Of a stretch of 64,000 nt of DNA, positions 49,146 through 58,800 are shown one piece after another. Within the stretch, counting starts at the first letter, position 1. Each line of letters begins with the position of its first letter. The stretch is from Prochlorococcus marinus (GTDB lineage: Bacteria; Cyanobacteriota; Cyanobacteriia; PCC-6307; Cyanobiaceae), in NCBI RefSeq assembly GCF_001180325.1, contig NZ_CVSZ01000061.1, forward strand, positions 1 through 64,000, read 5' to 3'. A program made the position numbers and the translations under genes. Under the pieces are notes generated by a model. It had not been told where the DNA came from and made no database searches. It saw nothing but the letters and a program-made list of their open reading frames with translations.

Positions 49146-49742
49146 TTAGGAGTTTTCAAAATATTCTCTGGAGTATTTAGCAGAGAAATATACAACTAAA
49201 AAAGTTGAAATAATTCCAATGATAGTGATATATAAATTATTTGGTGATTGCACATTTTTTAACTCCTGGATACTTTTTGCCAAACTACCTATTGAGCAAT
49301 AAAGAAAAGTTCCTGGAATTATTCCAAGAAGACCAAGAGCGAAATCTCTAAATTTAACATTATTCAAACCATAAAAATAATTAAGAATACTGAAGGGAAA
49401 TATCGGCGATAATCTTGCTAAAAAAATTAATTTAAGTCCGCCTTTTAGTACTACTTTTTCCATAACACTTAATTTTGGATAACGGCTAAAAAGATTTTTT
49501 AGCTTTTTTGCAAAAAAACTTTTTGATACAAAAAAAGCAACTGTTGCTCCTATGGAAGCAGAAATGAAAACGATAATTGATCCTAAATATGAACCATATA
49601 AAAACCCTGATAATAAAGATAGCCAAGAAGCTGGAAGTATTAATAAAACAATTAAAATATAAATGCAAACAAACGAAAAGATACCAATTCCAGTATTAAA
49701 AAAAAAAGACAAATTATAAATATTTTCAAGAAATATATTCAT
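49146..49742 (-). CDS. TVP38/TMEM64 (VTT-domain) membrane protein
   Basis: The 198-residue product is an integral membrane protein of the DedA/TVP38 superfamily, whose members are thought to act in lipid scrambling or small-molecule transport and envelope homeostasis. It has about five hydrophobic segments. The family signature lies around LPASWLSLLSGFLYGSYLGS and SASIGATVAFFVSK, then LIFLARLSPIFPFSILNYFYGL and GLLGIIPGTFLYCSIGSLA. Its codons include a T10 run (coding strand) encoding SFFFN that stays in frame. valS lies two bases upstream on the same strand. Confidence 0.88.
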   Translation of the reverse strand: MNIFLENIYNLSFFFNTGIGIFSFVCIYILIVLLILPASWLSLLSGFLYGSYLGSIIVFISASIGATVAFFVSKSFFAKKLKNLFSRYPKLSVMEKVVLKGGLKLIFLARLSPIFPFSILNYFYGLNNVKFRDFALGLLGIIPGTFLYCSIGSLAKSIQELKNVQSPNNLYITIIGIISTFLVVYFSAKYSREYFENS

Positions 49743-49744
49743 TC

Positions 49745-52504
49745 TCAGTTCAAAAGTTCAAGTTTTTTAGTAATTCTCTCCATTTTTACCAAACCTTCGT
49801 TTAATTTAAATCTACATTCATCAACAATATCTTTTGGAGCCTTGTCCACGAAATTTTTATTAGATAATCTCTTATTTAAATTATCTAATTCAATAGTCAC
49901 CTTTTTTAAATCTTTGGTTAACCTTTCATTTAATGCATCTATATTTACAAAATCCTGAAAAGGTAAGTAAATCTCTAGATCACTAATTATCCCAGAAAAA
50001 GATTTGGCAAACTCTTTTTTATCAAGAGCATTAGGTTTAAAAATAAATACTTCAGAAGATTTAGTTAAGATTTGAATATCATCAACTAAAATTTTTAGAA
50101 AATCAATTAATTCATCGTTATCTGAAATTAAGTAAACAGGAACTTTTTCTGATGGCTTAAGGCCTAATTCAGCTCTCAAATTTCTAATCAATCTAATAAT
50201 TTCAAAGAGTTGCTGGAAAGAATTATCAAGCTTATTATCAACAAATTTATTTTCTTGGGTTGGCCATTTTTGAAGAGATAATAATTCTTTATCTGATTTA
50301 ATTTGAAGTACATGCCAAAGTTCTTCAGTAATGTGAGGCATAAAAGGATGAATCATCACCAAAATATCATTTAGCACTTTTATTAAAACCTTTTCAGATA
50401 TTTGTTTATTATTAATCTCTTTATTATTAAACCTTTGTTTAGCAAATTCTACATACCAGTCACAAAAATCATTCCACGTGAATTCATATAGAAGTTTCGC
50501 AGATTCCCCCATTTTATATTCTTTCAACAAAGCAGCGACTTTTATATTTACCTGATTCAATTTCGATAAAATCCACTTATCACATAACTCTAAAGAATTT
50601 TCATCACTCTCATTAAGCGAATTATTATTAGAAGTTTTATTAATTAACACAAATTTAGTTGCATTCCACAATTTATTCGCAAAATTTCTTGAAGCTTCAA
50701 CAGTTGAAGATGTATCTTTTTTCCTGTCAAAATCAAGCCGGATATCTTGTCCAGCTCCTGCGACTTCTCTAATTAAAGCAAATCGTAGAGCATCAGAACC
50801 ATATTTATCAATTAATAGTATTGGATCAATGCCATTACCTGAACTTTTACTCATTTTTTTATTGTTTTCATCTCGAACTAGACCATGAATATAAACATCC
50901 TTAAAAGGAATATTATTCGTAAAAGTATTGCCCATCATTGTCATTCTCGCCACCCAGAAGAAAATAATATCGAAACCAGTAACAAGAACACTATTTGGAT
51001 ACCATTTTTTAAAATCCAGATCATTTGTATTTGGCCAACCAAGAGTTGAGAAAGGCCATAAACCACTTGAAAACCATGTATCCAAGACATCTTTATCTCG
51101 CACCAATTTAATATTTAAGCCAAATTTTTTATTAGCTTCGATTAAGGCATCTTCTTCATTTCTTGCAACGATATATGGAGTATTTTGTTCTATTGAGTCT
51201 TGAGATTCATCTAAAACATACCATGCCGGTATTTGGTGCCCCCACCACAATTGCCGACTGATACACCAGTCATTAATTTTCTCTAACCAATCCTTATAAA
51301 CCTTCTCCCAGCGTGGAGGAATAAACGATGGTTTTTTAGAATCAATTTCATTAAGACATCCTTTTGATATTTCATCCATTTTCAAAAACCATTGTGTTGA
51401 CAATAAAGGTTCGATTGGAACCTTACCTCTATCAGAAAAAGGAACAGTATGTTTATAATCCTCTATCTTTGTCAAAAGACCTAAGTTATCCAATTCTTTG
51501 ATAATTTTCTCTCTAGCCTCATATCTATCTAAATTTTGAAAAATACCTGCATTAATATTTAAAGTTCCATCTTTATTCATTACATTAATCTGTTTTAAAT
51601 TGTGCCTTTTTCCTATTGCAAAATCATTTGGATCATGGGCTGGAGTAACCTTTACACAACCAGTACCAAAATCTTTATCAACATGTGAATCAGCAATAAT
51701 AGGTATTTCTCTATCAACGAAAGGGACTTTTACTTTGGCACCAATAAATTCTTTATATCTATCATCATCAGGATTAACTGCCACAGCAGTATCACCCAAA
51801 AGAGTTTCTGGTCTTGTTGTTGCAACTTCTAAGTACTTATCTAACTGTTCACCACTTTCAGAAATTAAAGGGTATTTAAAATGCCATAAATGACCATTTA
51901 CTTCTTGCATTTCAACTTCAAGATCACTTACGGCAGATTGAGATTCAGGACACCAATTAACCAAATATTCGCCTCTATAAATTAAATTCTTTTTATAGAG
52001 AATATTAAAAGCCTCGATAACTGCTTCATTTAATTTTTGATCAAGAGTAAATCTTTCTCTAGTCCAGTCAACTGAATATCCTATCCTTTTTAATTGAGAA
52101 ACTATTCTTCCACCACTTTGTTCTTTCCAGTTCCATGCTCTTTTAAGAAATTCATCTCTTCCAATATCCTCGCTTGTTTTGCCTTCACTTTTTAATTGTT
52201 TTTCAAGAATAGTTTGAACAGCTATTGAAGCATGATCGGTTCCTGGCAAGCACAAAACATTCTTACCCAAAAGTCTTTGAAAACGTACTACAACATCTAT
52301 CAAAGCCGTATTAAATGCATGCCCCATATGCAAAGATCCAGTTACATTTGGTGGCGGAATAACAACACAAAAAGGCTCCCCTTCATCCTCAGGGTTAGGA
52401 CTAAACGCCTTAAGACTTTCCCATTTTTCTTGCCACTTTTTCTCTACTTCAAAAGGTGAATAATTCTCTAAAGATAATTGATCATTCATCTCTGTCATGT
52501 CCAA
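49745..52504 (-). CDS. valS: Valyl-tRNA synthetase
   Basis: ValS charges tRNA-Val; a tRNA-Val gene sits about 450 bases upstream. The 919-residue class I enzyme has the HIGH-type motif NVTGSLHMGHAF near 54-65, the tRNA-editing domain (about 190-340) with TTRPETLLGDTAVAV, and DTWFSSGLWPFSTLGWP. The KMSKS motif NKKMSKSSGNGIDP lies near 548. The anticodon-binding domain follows, and a C-terminal coiled coil with ERLTKDLKKVTIELDNLNKR is specific to ValS. It is likely cotranscribed with the TVP38 gene downstream. Confidence 0.98.
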   Translation of the reverse strand: MDMTEMNDQLSLENYSPFEVEKKWQEKWESLKAFSPNPEDEGEPFCVVIPPPNVTGSLHMGHAFNTALIDVVVRFQRLLGKNVLCLPGTDHASIAVQTILEKQLKSEGKTSEDIGRDEFLKRAWNWKEQSGGRIVSQLKRIGYSVDWTRERFTLDQKLNEAVIEAFNILYKKNLIYRGEYLVNWCPESQSAVSDLEVEMQEVNGHLWHFKYPLISESGEQLDKYLEVATTRPETLLGDTAVAVNPDDDRYKEFIGAKVKVPFVDREIPIIADSHVDKDFGTGCVKVTPAHDPNDFAIGKRHNLKQINVMNKDGTLNINAGIFQNLDRYEAREKIIKELDNLGLLTKIEDYKHTVPFSDRGKVPIEPLLSTQWFLKMDEISKGCLNEIDSKKPSFIPPRWEKVYKDWLEKINDWCISRQLWWGHQIPAWYVLDESQDSIEQNTPYIVARNEEDALIEANKKFGLNIKLVRDKDVLDTWFSSGLWPFSTLGWPNTNDLDFKKWYPNSVLVTGFDIIFFWVARMTMMGNTFTNNIPFKDVYIHGLVRDENNKKMSKSSGNGIDPILLIDKYGSDALRFALIREVAGAGQDIRLDFDRKKDTSSTVEASRNFANKLWNATKFVLINKTSNNNSLNESDENSLELCDKWILSKLNQVNIKVAALLKEYKMGESAKLLYEFTWNDFCDWYVEFAKQRFNNKEINNKQISEKVLIKVLNDILVMIHPFMPHITEELWHVLQIKSDKELLSLQKWPTQENKFVDNKLDNSFQQLFEIIRLIRNLRAELGLKPSEKVPVYLISDNDELIDFLKILVDDIQILTKSSEVFIFKPNALDKKEFAKSFSGIISDLEIYLPFQDFVNIDALNERLTKDLKKVTIELDNLNKRLSNKNFVDKAPKDIVDECRFKLNEGLVKMERITKKLELLN

Positions 52505-52595
52505 ATTTTATTTCAATAAACTTTTTGTTTATTTTATCTTGAGAGCAGCCAATTAATGAAAATAATATTAGTTTGCAAAAAAAGACACACCCATT

Positions 52596-52937
52596 CTACA
52601 AAAGTTTGAAGCCAGAACCGCATGAACAACGTTTTGCATTTTTTGGTGTTGAAATAAGAAATCCACCACCGCTCAAATCACCGTAATAATCTAATTTTAA
52701 ATCTTTAAGTAAATTAAACTTTTTTAGATCCGCGTATAAAGTTACTCCTTCAGTTCTTGAAATAGGGGATCCATTACATGTACCTGGCCTTAATTTAATA
52801 TGCATCCATCCCTCAGAACAATTTTTATCCTCTACCAAATCAATAGACATTTCTCCTGGAGAACCTCCAAAAGAAGCTTGCCTAGATAGTTCTGAAGCAG
52901 CGCTTTGACTGATTGAAAGATTGACGATATCAGTCAT
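52596..52937 (-). CDS. A-type iron-sulfur carrier (HesB/IscA/SufA family)
   Basis: A-type carriers accept Fe-S clusters or iron and pass them to target enzymes. I chose ATG 52937, giving MTDIVNLSISQSAASELSR and 113 residues. A longer frame exists but runs into the tRNA-Val gene. The three cysteine ligands are visible: Cys in RPGTCNGSPIS and two in the C-terminal RCSCGSGF. The protein departs from the textbook AGCSG and CGCG spelling, so it may belong to a cyanobacterial variant rather than the main SufA. It lies just downstream of tRNA-Val. Confidence 0.85.
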   Translation of the reverse strand: MTDIVNLSISQSAASELSRQASFGGSPGEMSIDLVEDKNCSEGWMHIKLRPGTCNGSPISRTEGVTLYADLKKFNLLKDLKLDYYGDLSGGGFLISTPKNAKRCSCGSGFKLL

Positions 52938-52953
52938 TAGAAAAACAATAAAT

Positions 52954-53024
<71 letters not shown>

Positions 53025-53054
53025 TTATAATAAACTATTCTAATAGATGAAGTT

Positions 53055-53085
53055 GAAATATTTATACTAAGTATTTAAATATTTC
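53055..53085. repeat. A+T-rich inverted repeat between tRNA-Val and mazG
   Basis: GAAATATTT and AAATATTTC are perfect 9-base arms. Inside them ATACT and AGTAT pair around a single A, with a two-base TT bulge. The element lies in the divergent spacer, 30 bases upstream of the tRNA gene and 38 before the mazG ATG. It could be a cruciform or a dimeric regulator site overlapping both promoters. Confidence 0.4.
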
Positions 53086-53122
53086 ATGATTGAGGCAAAA
53101 TTAAATTAATAAAATATATCCT

Positions 53123-53968
53123 ATGTCCTCAAACGATAGATATAACTTACAAAAAAATTCCGATTTAGAGACTTTAGAAAGCTTTAAAATTTTAATATCT
53201 AATATCAAATCATTAAAAGATAAAACTTTTGGATGCCCTTGGCAGAAAATACAGTCTCATAAATCATTGATCCCATTTTTACATGAAGAAAGTAATGAGT
53301 TTATAGATGCAATATATGAAAAAAAGGCGGATAACATATGTGAAGAGTTAGGAGATCTTTTATTACAAGTAATGCTTCATGCTGAAATCGGTTACGAAAA
53401 AAAAGAATTTGAACTAAATGATGTTATAAAAAATCTAAACAAGAAAATTATTAATAGACATCCATATATTTTTAAAAAAAAAGAAAAAGTATCTTTAGAA
53501 AAATCGCAAGAGATTTGGGAAAACATTAAAAATTCAGAAAAAGAAACACCGCATATGGAATCATCAATTAGTAAAAATTTAAATATGAAAATCAAAAATT
53601 TACCGCCAATGGTTGGAACAGATAAAATCACAAATGTTGTTAAAGAATATGGTTTTAAATGGGAGAATACCGATCATATTTTTGAAAAGTTAGAAGAAGA
53701 GATTAATGAATTAAAGGAAGCAATTAAAAGTAATAATAATTCAGAAATAAAAAATGAATTTGGGGATATTTACTTTACCCTTCTGAATCTCTCAAACTTT
53801 TTAAAAATAAATCCTGAATCAGCTCTTCAAAAAACTAATAAAAAATTTTTAGAAAGATTTTCAATCATTGAACATCATGCAGGCGATAATATTAAAAAAC
53901 AAACTCCTAAAGACTTTCAACGGCTTTGGCAAATAGCCAAGCAAAAACTTAAAAGAAAAAATTCTTAA
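53123..53968 (+). CDS. mazG: Nucleoside triphosphate pyrophosphohydrolase MazG
   Basis: MazG hydrolyses NTPs and dNTPs to monophosphates and pyrophosphate and cleans non-canonical nucleotides; it may also lower ppGpp. The 281-residue form has two MazG domains. The first (about 30-130) carries CPWQKIQSHKSLIPFLHEES and the metal-binding EELGDLLLQVMLHAEI. The second (about 180-275) has EKLEEEINELKEAIKSN and NEFGDIYFTLLNLSNFL. An A9 run at 53474-53482 codes FKKKE in frame. Eight bases separate it from speE, which it likely leads as an operon. Confidence 0.95.
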   Translation: MSSNDRYNLQKNSDLETLESFKILISNIKSLKDKTFGCPWQKIQSHKSLIPFLHEESNEFIDAIYEKKADNICEELGDLLLQVMLHAEIGYEKKEFELNDVIKNLNKKIINRHPYIFKKKEKVSLEKSQEIWENIKNSEKETPHMESSISKNLNMKIKNLPPMVGTDKITNVVKEYGFKWENTDHIFEKLEEEINELKEAIKSNNNSEIKNEFGDIYFTLLNLSNFLKINPESALQKTNKKFLERFSIIEHHAGDNIKKQTPKDFQRLWQIAKQKLKRKNS

Positions 53969-53975
53969 AAAGGAA

Positions 53976-54827
53976 ATGACTAATATTTCAATATGGATAG
54001 ATGAATATCATAAAGGCTCAAGATTCGGTCTAAATGGAGATGTTTTAATTAAACAAAAATCACAATATCAAGAAATTATTGTTATTGAAAATGAATACTA
54101 TGGCAGAGCTTTAATGCTTGATGGTTGTTGGATGACATCACTAAAAGACGAGAAATACTATCATGAGTGTCTTGTACATCCAGCATTAAGTAGCATTGAT
54201 GAAAAATCTAATGTACTAATTGTTGGTGGAGGAGACGGCGGTACAGCGAGAGAATGCGTTAAATATTCTCAAATATCAAAAATTGATCTAGTAGAAATTG
54301 ATGAAGAGGTAATCAAAATATCTAAAAAATTTTTAAAAGAAATTGGAGGCGAAGCATGGAATGACAAAAGATTAGAAATACATGTTGATGATGGTGTTGA
54401 ATGGGTAAAAAAAACAAAAGATAATTTTTACGACGTTATTTTTATAGATTGTTCAGATCCCTCAGAATTTTCAAATTTATTATTTTCAGATTCTTTTTAT
54501 CAAGAATGTAAAAGAATACTTACTCCAAAGGGGATATTAGCAACGCAAAGCGAATCTCCTGAATCCTTCAAAAATATTCACGTAAATATTTTGAAAACCC
54601 TAAAAAATATATTTAAAGTTTCTGAAACTATGTATTCCTTTGTGCCTATATATCCAAGTGGGATTTGGAGTTGGACATTCGCTTCTTCAGAAGATCTAAA
54701 GTTATCAAAGCAAAATTATGATGAAGTCTTAAAAATAGAAAAAGGATGTGAAATTTGGAATTTAAATTTTCAAAATGCAGCATTCAAAATGATGCCAAAT
54801 AAAATTGTAAAAGAACTAGATTCATAA
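53976..54827 (+). CDS. speE: Spermidine synthase
   Basis: SpeE transfers an aminopropyl group from decarboxylated S-adenosylmethionine to putrescine. The 283-residue Rossmann methyltransferase-like enzyme has NEYYGRALMLDGCWMTSLKD, DEKYYHECLVHPAL, the nucleotide loop VLIVGGGDGGTAREC at about 85-99, and the catalytic Asp in FIDCSDPSE. AAGGA immediately precedes the ATG. speB, one base further on, provides its putrescine substrate, so the two encode consecutive steps and are probably coupled. Confidence 0.96.
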   Translation: MTNISIWIDEYHKGSRFGLNGDVLIKQKSQYQEIIVIENEYYGRALMLDGCWMTSLKDEKYYHECLVHPALSSIDEKSNVLIVGGGDGGTARECVKYSQISKIDLVEIDEEVIKISKKFLKEIGGEAWNDKRLEIHVDDGVEWVKKTKDNFYDVIFIDCSDPSEFSNLLFSDSFYQECKRILTPKGILATQSESPESFKNIHVNILKTLKNIFKVSETMYSFVPIYPSGIWSWTFASSEDLKLSKQNYDEVLKIEKGCEIWNLNFQNAAFKMMPNKIVKELDS

Positions 54828-54828
54828 G

Positions 54829-55710
54829 ATGACAAAAAATTTATTTGATAACGAAAATGCAATTTATATGGGAGCAAAAAGAAGTCCCGAAAATTGCTCA
54901 ATTGGTATATTTGGAGTGAATTATGACGGAACATGTTCGTTTAAACCAGGAGCAAGATTTGGTCCAGAAGCAATAAGACAAGTCAGTTCTTGTTTAGAAA
55001 CATATTGTCCAAAAATAAAAAAAGACTTAGAAGATATTATGTATGTTGATTTTGGATCAATACTAATTGATAAAAATGACTCAAAGTCCGTTATTGAATC
55101 GGTTAAATCAGCAACAAATTACTTAATTAGTAAAGGCATTAGTCCTATTATGCTTGGAGGAGAACACTCCATTACAAGAGGTGCTATTGAAGCATTAGTA
55201 AAAAAATATCCAGATTTGATATTGGTTCAACTTGATGCTCATGCAGATTTAAGAGAATCATATAAAGGGAATGAACATAGTCATGCTTGTACTATGAAAA
55301 GATGCTTAGAAGTGCTACCTGAAAAAAAAATTTTGCAAGTAGGAATTAGAAGTGGGACTAAAGAAGAATTTGAAATTATGCATAACAACAACCAATTAGT
55401 TAACTTTTTCCCAGGCGGAAATGCACATGAGTTAAAACAAGCTCTTCTACCATACGCGAAGTCTCCAATCTATTTAACAATTGATTTAGATTGGTTTGAT
55501 CCCAGTTTACTAGCAGGGACAGGCACTCCAGAACCGGGAGGATTTTTTTGGAATGATTTTGAAGAAATACTGAAAACTTTAAAAGACCTTAGAATTGTGG
55601 CTTCAGATATTGTAGAATTATCTCCAGAAATTGATAAAAGCGGAGTAAGTAGCATAGTTGCAGCCAAAGTACTTAGAAGCTTAATTTTGTCATTAGAAAA
55701 TATGCAATAA
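54829..55710 (+). CDS. speB: Agmatinase
   Basis: SpeB hydrolyses agmatine to putrescine and urea with a binuclear Mn centre. The 293-residue protein holds all ligand motifs: His in LGGEHSITRG, the DAHADLR cluster near 139-145, and DLDWFDPSLLAGTGTPEPGG (about 221-240). Other ureohydrolases are possible, but the adjacency to speE favours agmatinase. An A9 tract (55322-55330) lies in frame in PEKKILQVG. It is one base downstream of speE. Confidence 0.95.
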   Translation: MTKNLFDNENAIYMGAKRSPENCSIGIFGVNYDGTCSFKPGARFGPEAIRQVSSCLETYCPKIKKDLEDIMYVDFGSILIDKNDSKSVIESVKSATNYLISKGISPIMLGGEHSITRGAIEALVKKYPDLILVQLDAHADLRESYKGNEHSHACTMKRCLEVLPEKKILQVGIRSGTKEEFEIMHNNNQLVNFFPGGNAHELKQALLPYAKSPIYLTIDLDWFDPSLLAGTGTPEPGGFFWNDFEEILKTLKDLRIVASDIVELSPEIDKSGVSSIVAAKVLRSLILSLENMQ

Positions 55711-55760
55711 AAAATTTCTAAACTACAGTGTAAAAATACTAAATACAAACTAAATATTTC

Positions 55761-56873
55761 ATGGATTTGCTAAAAAGTCCTCTTTATCCAAAATATGTTG
55801 AATCCAATGCAAAATTAGTGGGTTTTGCAGGTTGGGAAATGCCCATATCATTTTCAGGATTAATTAAAGAGCATGAATCAGTTAGATCTTCAGCAGGTTT
55901 GTTTGATATTTCTCATATGGGTGTGATTTCTATCAAGGGAATCAATCCAAAGGATTATATTCAAAAACTTTTTCCTACTAATTTATACTCCTTTTCGGAA
56001 GGACAGGGACTTTATACAGTAATGCTCAATGATAAAGGAGGAATAATAGATGACTTAATAATTTATGACCTTGGTATACAAGAAAATGACATTTCAGAAT
56101 TATTGTTAATAGTTAATGCAAGTAGATATGAAGAAGATTTTCAGTGGATAAAAAATAATTTAAATATGTCTGAAATTTCAATAACAAACTTTAAAAAAGA
56201 CAACGTACTTTTAGCACTTCAGGGAAAAAACTCATTCAATTTATTTGAAGAATGGATTGAATCTTCGATCTCACATATCCCTAACTTTGGATGCGAATAT
56301 AAAATTTTTGAACATATTTCGCCTAAAGAAAAAATTTTCTTTTCAAAGACAGGTTATACAGGGGAAAATGGTCTAGAAATACTTTTATCTAAAAAAGCAG
56401 CAATTAATTTATGGGATTTCTCAATTTCCAAAAATGTTGCACCTTGTGGTTTAGGAGCTAGAGATACACTTAGACTTGAAGCAGGCATGCACCTTTATGG
56501 TCAAGACATAAATGAAGAAACTTCTCCATATGAAGCAGGGTTAGGCTGGCTAGTACATCTAGAAAATAATCACGAATTCTTTGGAAGAAAATTTCTTGAA
56601 GAGCAGTCAAGATTAGGTATTCAAAAAAAGTTAGTTGGTCTCTCTATAGAAGGTAAGGCAATAGGAAGAAAAGGTTGCGCAGTTCTTAAAGGTGAAGAAA
56701 ATATTGGGACTATCACAAGCGGCAGTTGGTCTCCAACTAAACAACAAGCTATAGCTTTTGCATACATCAATACTTCGCATGCCTTAATAAATAATGAAGT
56801 TCAAATATCAATAAGAGGCAAAAAATTCAAAGGGGTGATAACAAAGAGAGCGTTTTATAAAAAAAATTATTAA
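55761..56873 (+). CDS. gcvT: Glycine cleavage system T protein (aminomethyltransferase)
   Basis: GcvT moves the methylene group from aminomethyl-lipoyl GcvH to tetrahydrofolate and releases ammonia. The 370 residues contain [60 protein letters not shown], and [20 protein letters not shown] with the catalytic Asp. It stands alone in the polyamine cluster, 50 bases after speB; gcvHP are elsewhere in the window. The 50-base leader is too short for the glycine riboswitch known upstream of gcv genes in other bacteria. Confidence 0.97.
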   Translation: MDLLKSPLYPKYVESNAKLVGFAGWEMPISFSGLIKEHESVRSSAGLFDISHMGVISIKGINPKDYIQKLFPTNLYSFSEGQGLYTVMLNDKGGIIDDLIIYDLGIQENDISELLLIVNASRYEEDFQWIKNNLNMSEISITNFKKDNVLLALQGKNSFNLFEEWIESSISHIPNFGCEYKIFEHISPKEKIFFSKTGYTGENGLEILLSKKAAINLWDFSISKNVAPCGLGARDTLRLEAGMHLYGQDINEETSPYEAGLGWLVHLENNHEFFGRKFLEEQSRLGIQKKLVGLSIEGKAIGRKGCAVLKGEENIGTITSGSWSPTKQQAIAFAYINTSHALINNEVQISIRGKKFKGVITKRAFYKKNY

Positions 56874-56928
56874 CTAAATTTACCCTTAAAGAATTATTAT
56901 AAGTTATTGATAAATAAATCATACTTAG

Positions 56929-58725
56929 ATGAGAAACAAAATTTGCAAAGAACTCAATAATACAGATATTGGTAGATTAGTTAATTTATGCGGATGGGTA
57001 GATAGAAGAAGAGATCATGGTGGTGTAATTTTTATTGATTTAAGAGACCATAGTGGATTTCTACAAATAACAATTAACCCCGATGATGGTGCAGATCTAT
57101 TTGAACAGGCAGAAACTCTAAGAAATGAAACAGTAATAATGGTCAGCGGAATTATTAACGAAAGGCCAAAAGATTCAATAAATAAAAATTTAAGTACTGG
57201 AGAGTTAGAGCTTAAAGTTAAAGATTTGCAAATTCTCAACCAAATTAAAAAAAACCTACCTTTTCCAGTATCTATACATGATTATGAAAATACAAAAGAG
57301 GAACTTAGATTAAAATATAGATACCTTGACTTAAGAAGAGGCAAATTACTAGAAAATTTAAAAACAAGACATAAAATTATTAAAGTTGCTAGAGAATTTC
57401 TTGATAATTTTGGATTTACAGAAGTAGAGACTCCATTACTTACAAAATCAACCCCAGAGGGCGCTCGCGATTTTCTTGTTCCTGCACGTCTTTCAAATGG
57501 AGAATTTTTTGCTCTACCTCAATCCCCACAACTATTTAAACAACTGTTAATGGTGGGAGGGTTAGATAAATATTATCAAATCGCAAAATGTTTCCGTGAT
57601 GAAGACTTAAGGGCAGATAGACAGCCAGAGTTTACGCAATTAGATATTGAAATGAGCTTTATTAGTGAAGAAGAAATAATCTCTTTTAATGAAAGTCTTA
57701 TAAAAAAAATATGGAAAGAAGTATTAAATATTGATTTTGATAATGCTTTTCCAAGAATGTCATGGCAAGCAGCAATGGATAATTACGGTACTGATAGACC
57801 AGACACTAGATATCAAATGTTATTAAAAGATTTAGGAGAAGTATTAGGTGATATTGGCTTTAATATTTTCACCAAGGCAATTAAGTCTGGAGGTTCTATA
57901 AAATCCATAACAGTCAAAGGAGGTAATTTAAGTATTAGCAACGTAAGAATTAAACCCGGAGGTGATATCTTCCAAGTAGCTCAAGATGCAGGAGCTGGTG
58001 GTTTAGCCTTTATAAGGGTCAAAGGAGATGAGCTTGAAACTATTGGGGCAATTAAAAATAATCTAAATGAAGAGCATATAGCTGATATTTTGAGAATCAC
58101 AGAAGCGCAAGATGGAGACTTAATCCTCTTGGGTGCTGGTGATAAACAAATTGTCAACCAGTCATTAGATAGAGTGAGACAATACATCGCAAAAGACTTA
58201 AATCTCATAGATAAAAGTAAATGGAATTTCTTATGGGTAACTGATTTCCCGATGTTTGAGAGAAATGAAGAGGAAAATAGATATGAAGCTTTACATCATC
58301 CTTTTTGTTCTCCAAAAAATATAAAATCTAAGGATCCTGAAAACTTGCAAAAAGAAATCGAGGGCTCCATAGCAAATGCTTATGACTTAGTTCTTAACGG
58401 CTTGGAACTAGGAGGTGGCTCTTTACGTATTCATGAAGCAAACTTGCAAAGAGAGGTTTTGAAAACGGTAGGACTAACTGCTGAAGAGATTAATGAAAAA
58501 TTTGGATTTTTATTAGAAGCCTTAGAAATGGGTGCTCCTCCTCATGGTGGAATAGCGTTTGGATTAGATCGTATTACCATGCTGATCATAGGTGCAGATT
58601 CAATCAGAGAAACAATAGCGTTTCCAAAAAACCAACAGGCAAAATGTCTTCTCACAAATGCACCTTCAAATGTCTCTGAATCACAATTAAAAGAATTAGA
58701 TATTGAAATAACAATTGATGAATAA
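56929..58725 (+). CDS. aspS: Aspartyl-tRNA synthetase
   Basis: AspS charges tRNA-Asp (and tRNA-Asn in organisms using the Gln/Asn amidotransferase route). The 598-residue bacterial-type enzyme has an N-terminal OB-fold ([20 protein letters not shown]), class II motif 1 ([21 protein letters not shown]), motif 2 ([21 protein letters not shown]), the inserted GAD domain (about 290-420), and motif 3 ([13 protein letters not shown]). It follows gcvT after 55 bases and precedes pyrG. Confidence 0.97.
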   Translation: MRNKICKELNNTDIGRLVNLCGWVDRRRDHGGVIFIDLRDHSGFLQITINPDDGADLFEQAETLRNETVIMVSGIINERPKDSINKNLSTGELELKVKDLQILNQIKKNLPFPVSIHDYENTKEELRLKYRYLDLRRGKLLENLKTRHKIIKVAREFLDNFGFTEVETPLLTKSTPEGARDFLVPARLSNGEFFALPQSPQLFKQLLMVGGLDKYYQIAKCFRDEDLRADRQPEFTQLDIEMSFISEEEIISFNESLIKKIWKEVLNIDFDNAFPRMSWQAAMDNYGTDRPDTRYQMLLKDLGEVLGDIGFNIFTKAIKSGGSIKSITVKGGNLSISNVRIKPGGDIFQVAQDAGAGGLAFIRVKGDELETIGAIKNNLNEEHIADILRITEAQDGDLILLGAGDKQIVNQSLDRVRQYIAKDLNLIDKSKWNFLWVTDFPMFERNEEENRYEALHHPFCSPKNIKSKDPENLQKEIEGSIANAYDLVLNGLELGGGSLRIHEANLQREVLKTVGLTAEEINEKFGFLLEALEMGAPPHGGIAFGLDRITMLIIGADSIRETIAFPKNQQAKCLLTNAPSNVSESQLKELDIEITIDE

Positions 58726-58770
58726 GAATATATATGGATGTTCTAAAAGTTTTTTGTTTAAATAAAATAT

Positions 58771-58800
58771 AAGGAGGATGTGCTTAATTAAAAATATTTA
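58771..58800 (+). promoter_or_regulatory. Strong Shine-Dalgarno sequence and seven-codon leader frame before pyrG
   Basis: AAGGAGG at 58771-58777 is directly followed by ATG 58778, which opens a seven-codon frame (MCLIKNI). Its TAA stop overlaps the pyrG ATG as TAATG at 58799-58803. Spacing from the Shine-Dalgarno sequence to either ATG is poor (0 or 23 bases). Its role is unknown; coupled re-initiation is possible. Confidence 0.4.

Noticed and set aside
55711..55760. Glycine riboswitch before gcvT.
   Set aside because: Only 50 bases separate speB from gcvT and none of the conserved riboswitch core is visible; the gcvH-gcvP spacer is also too short.
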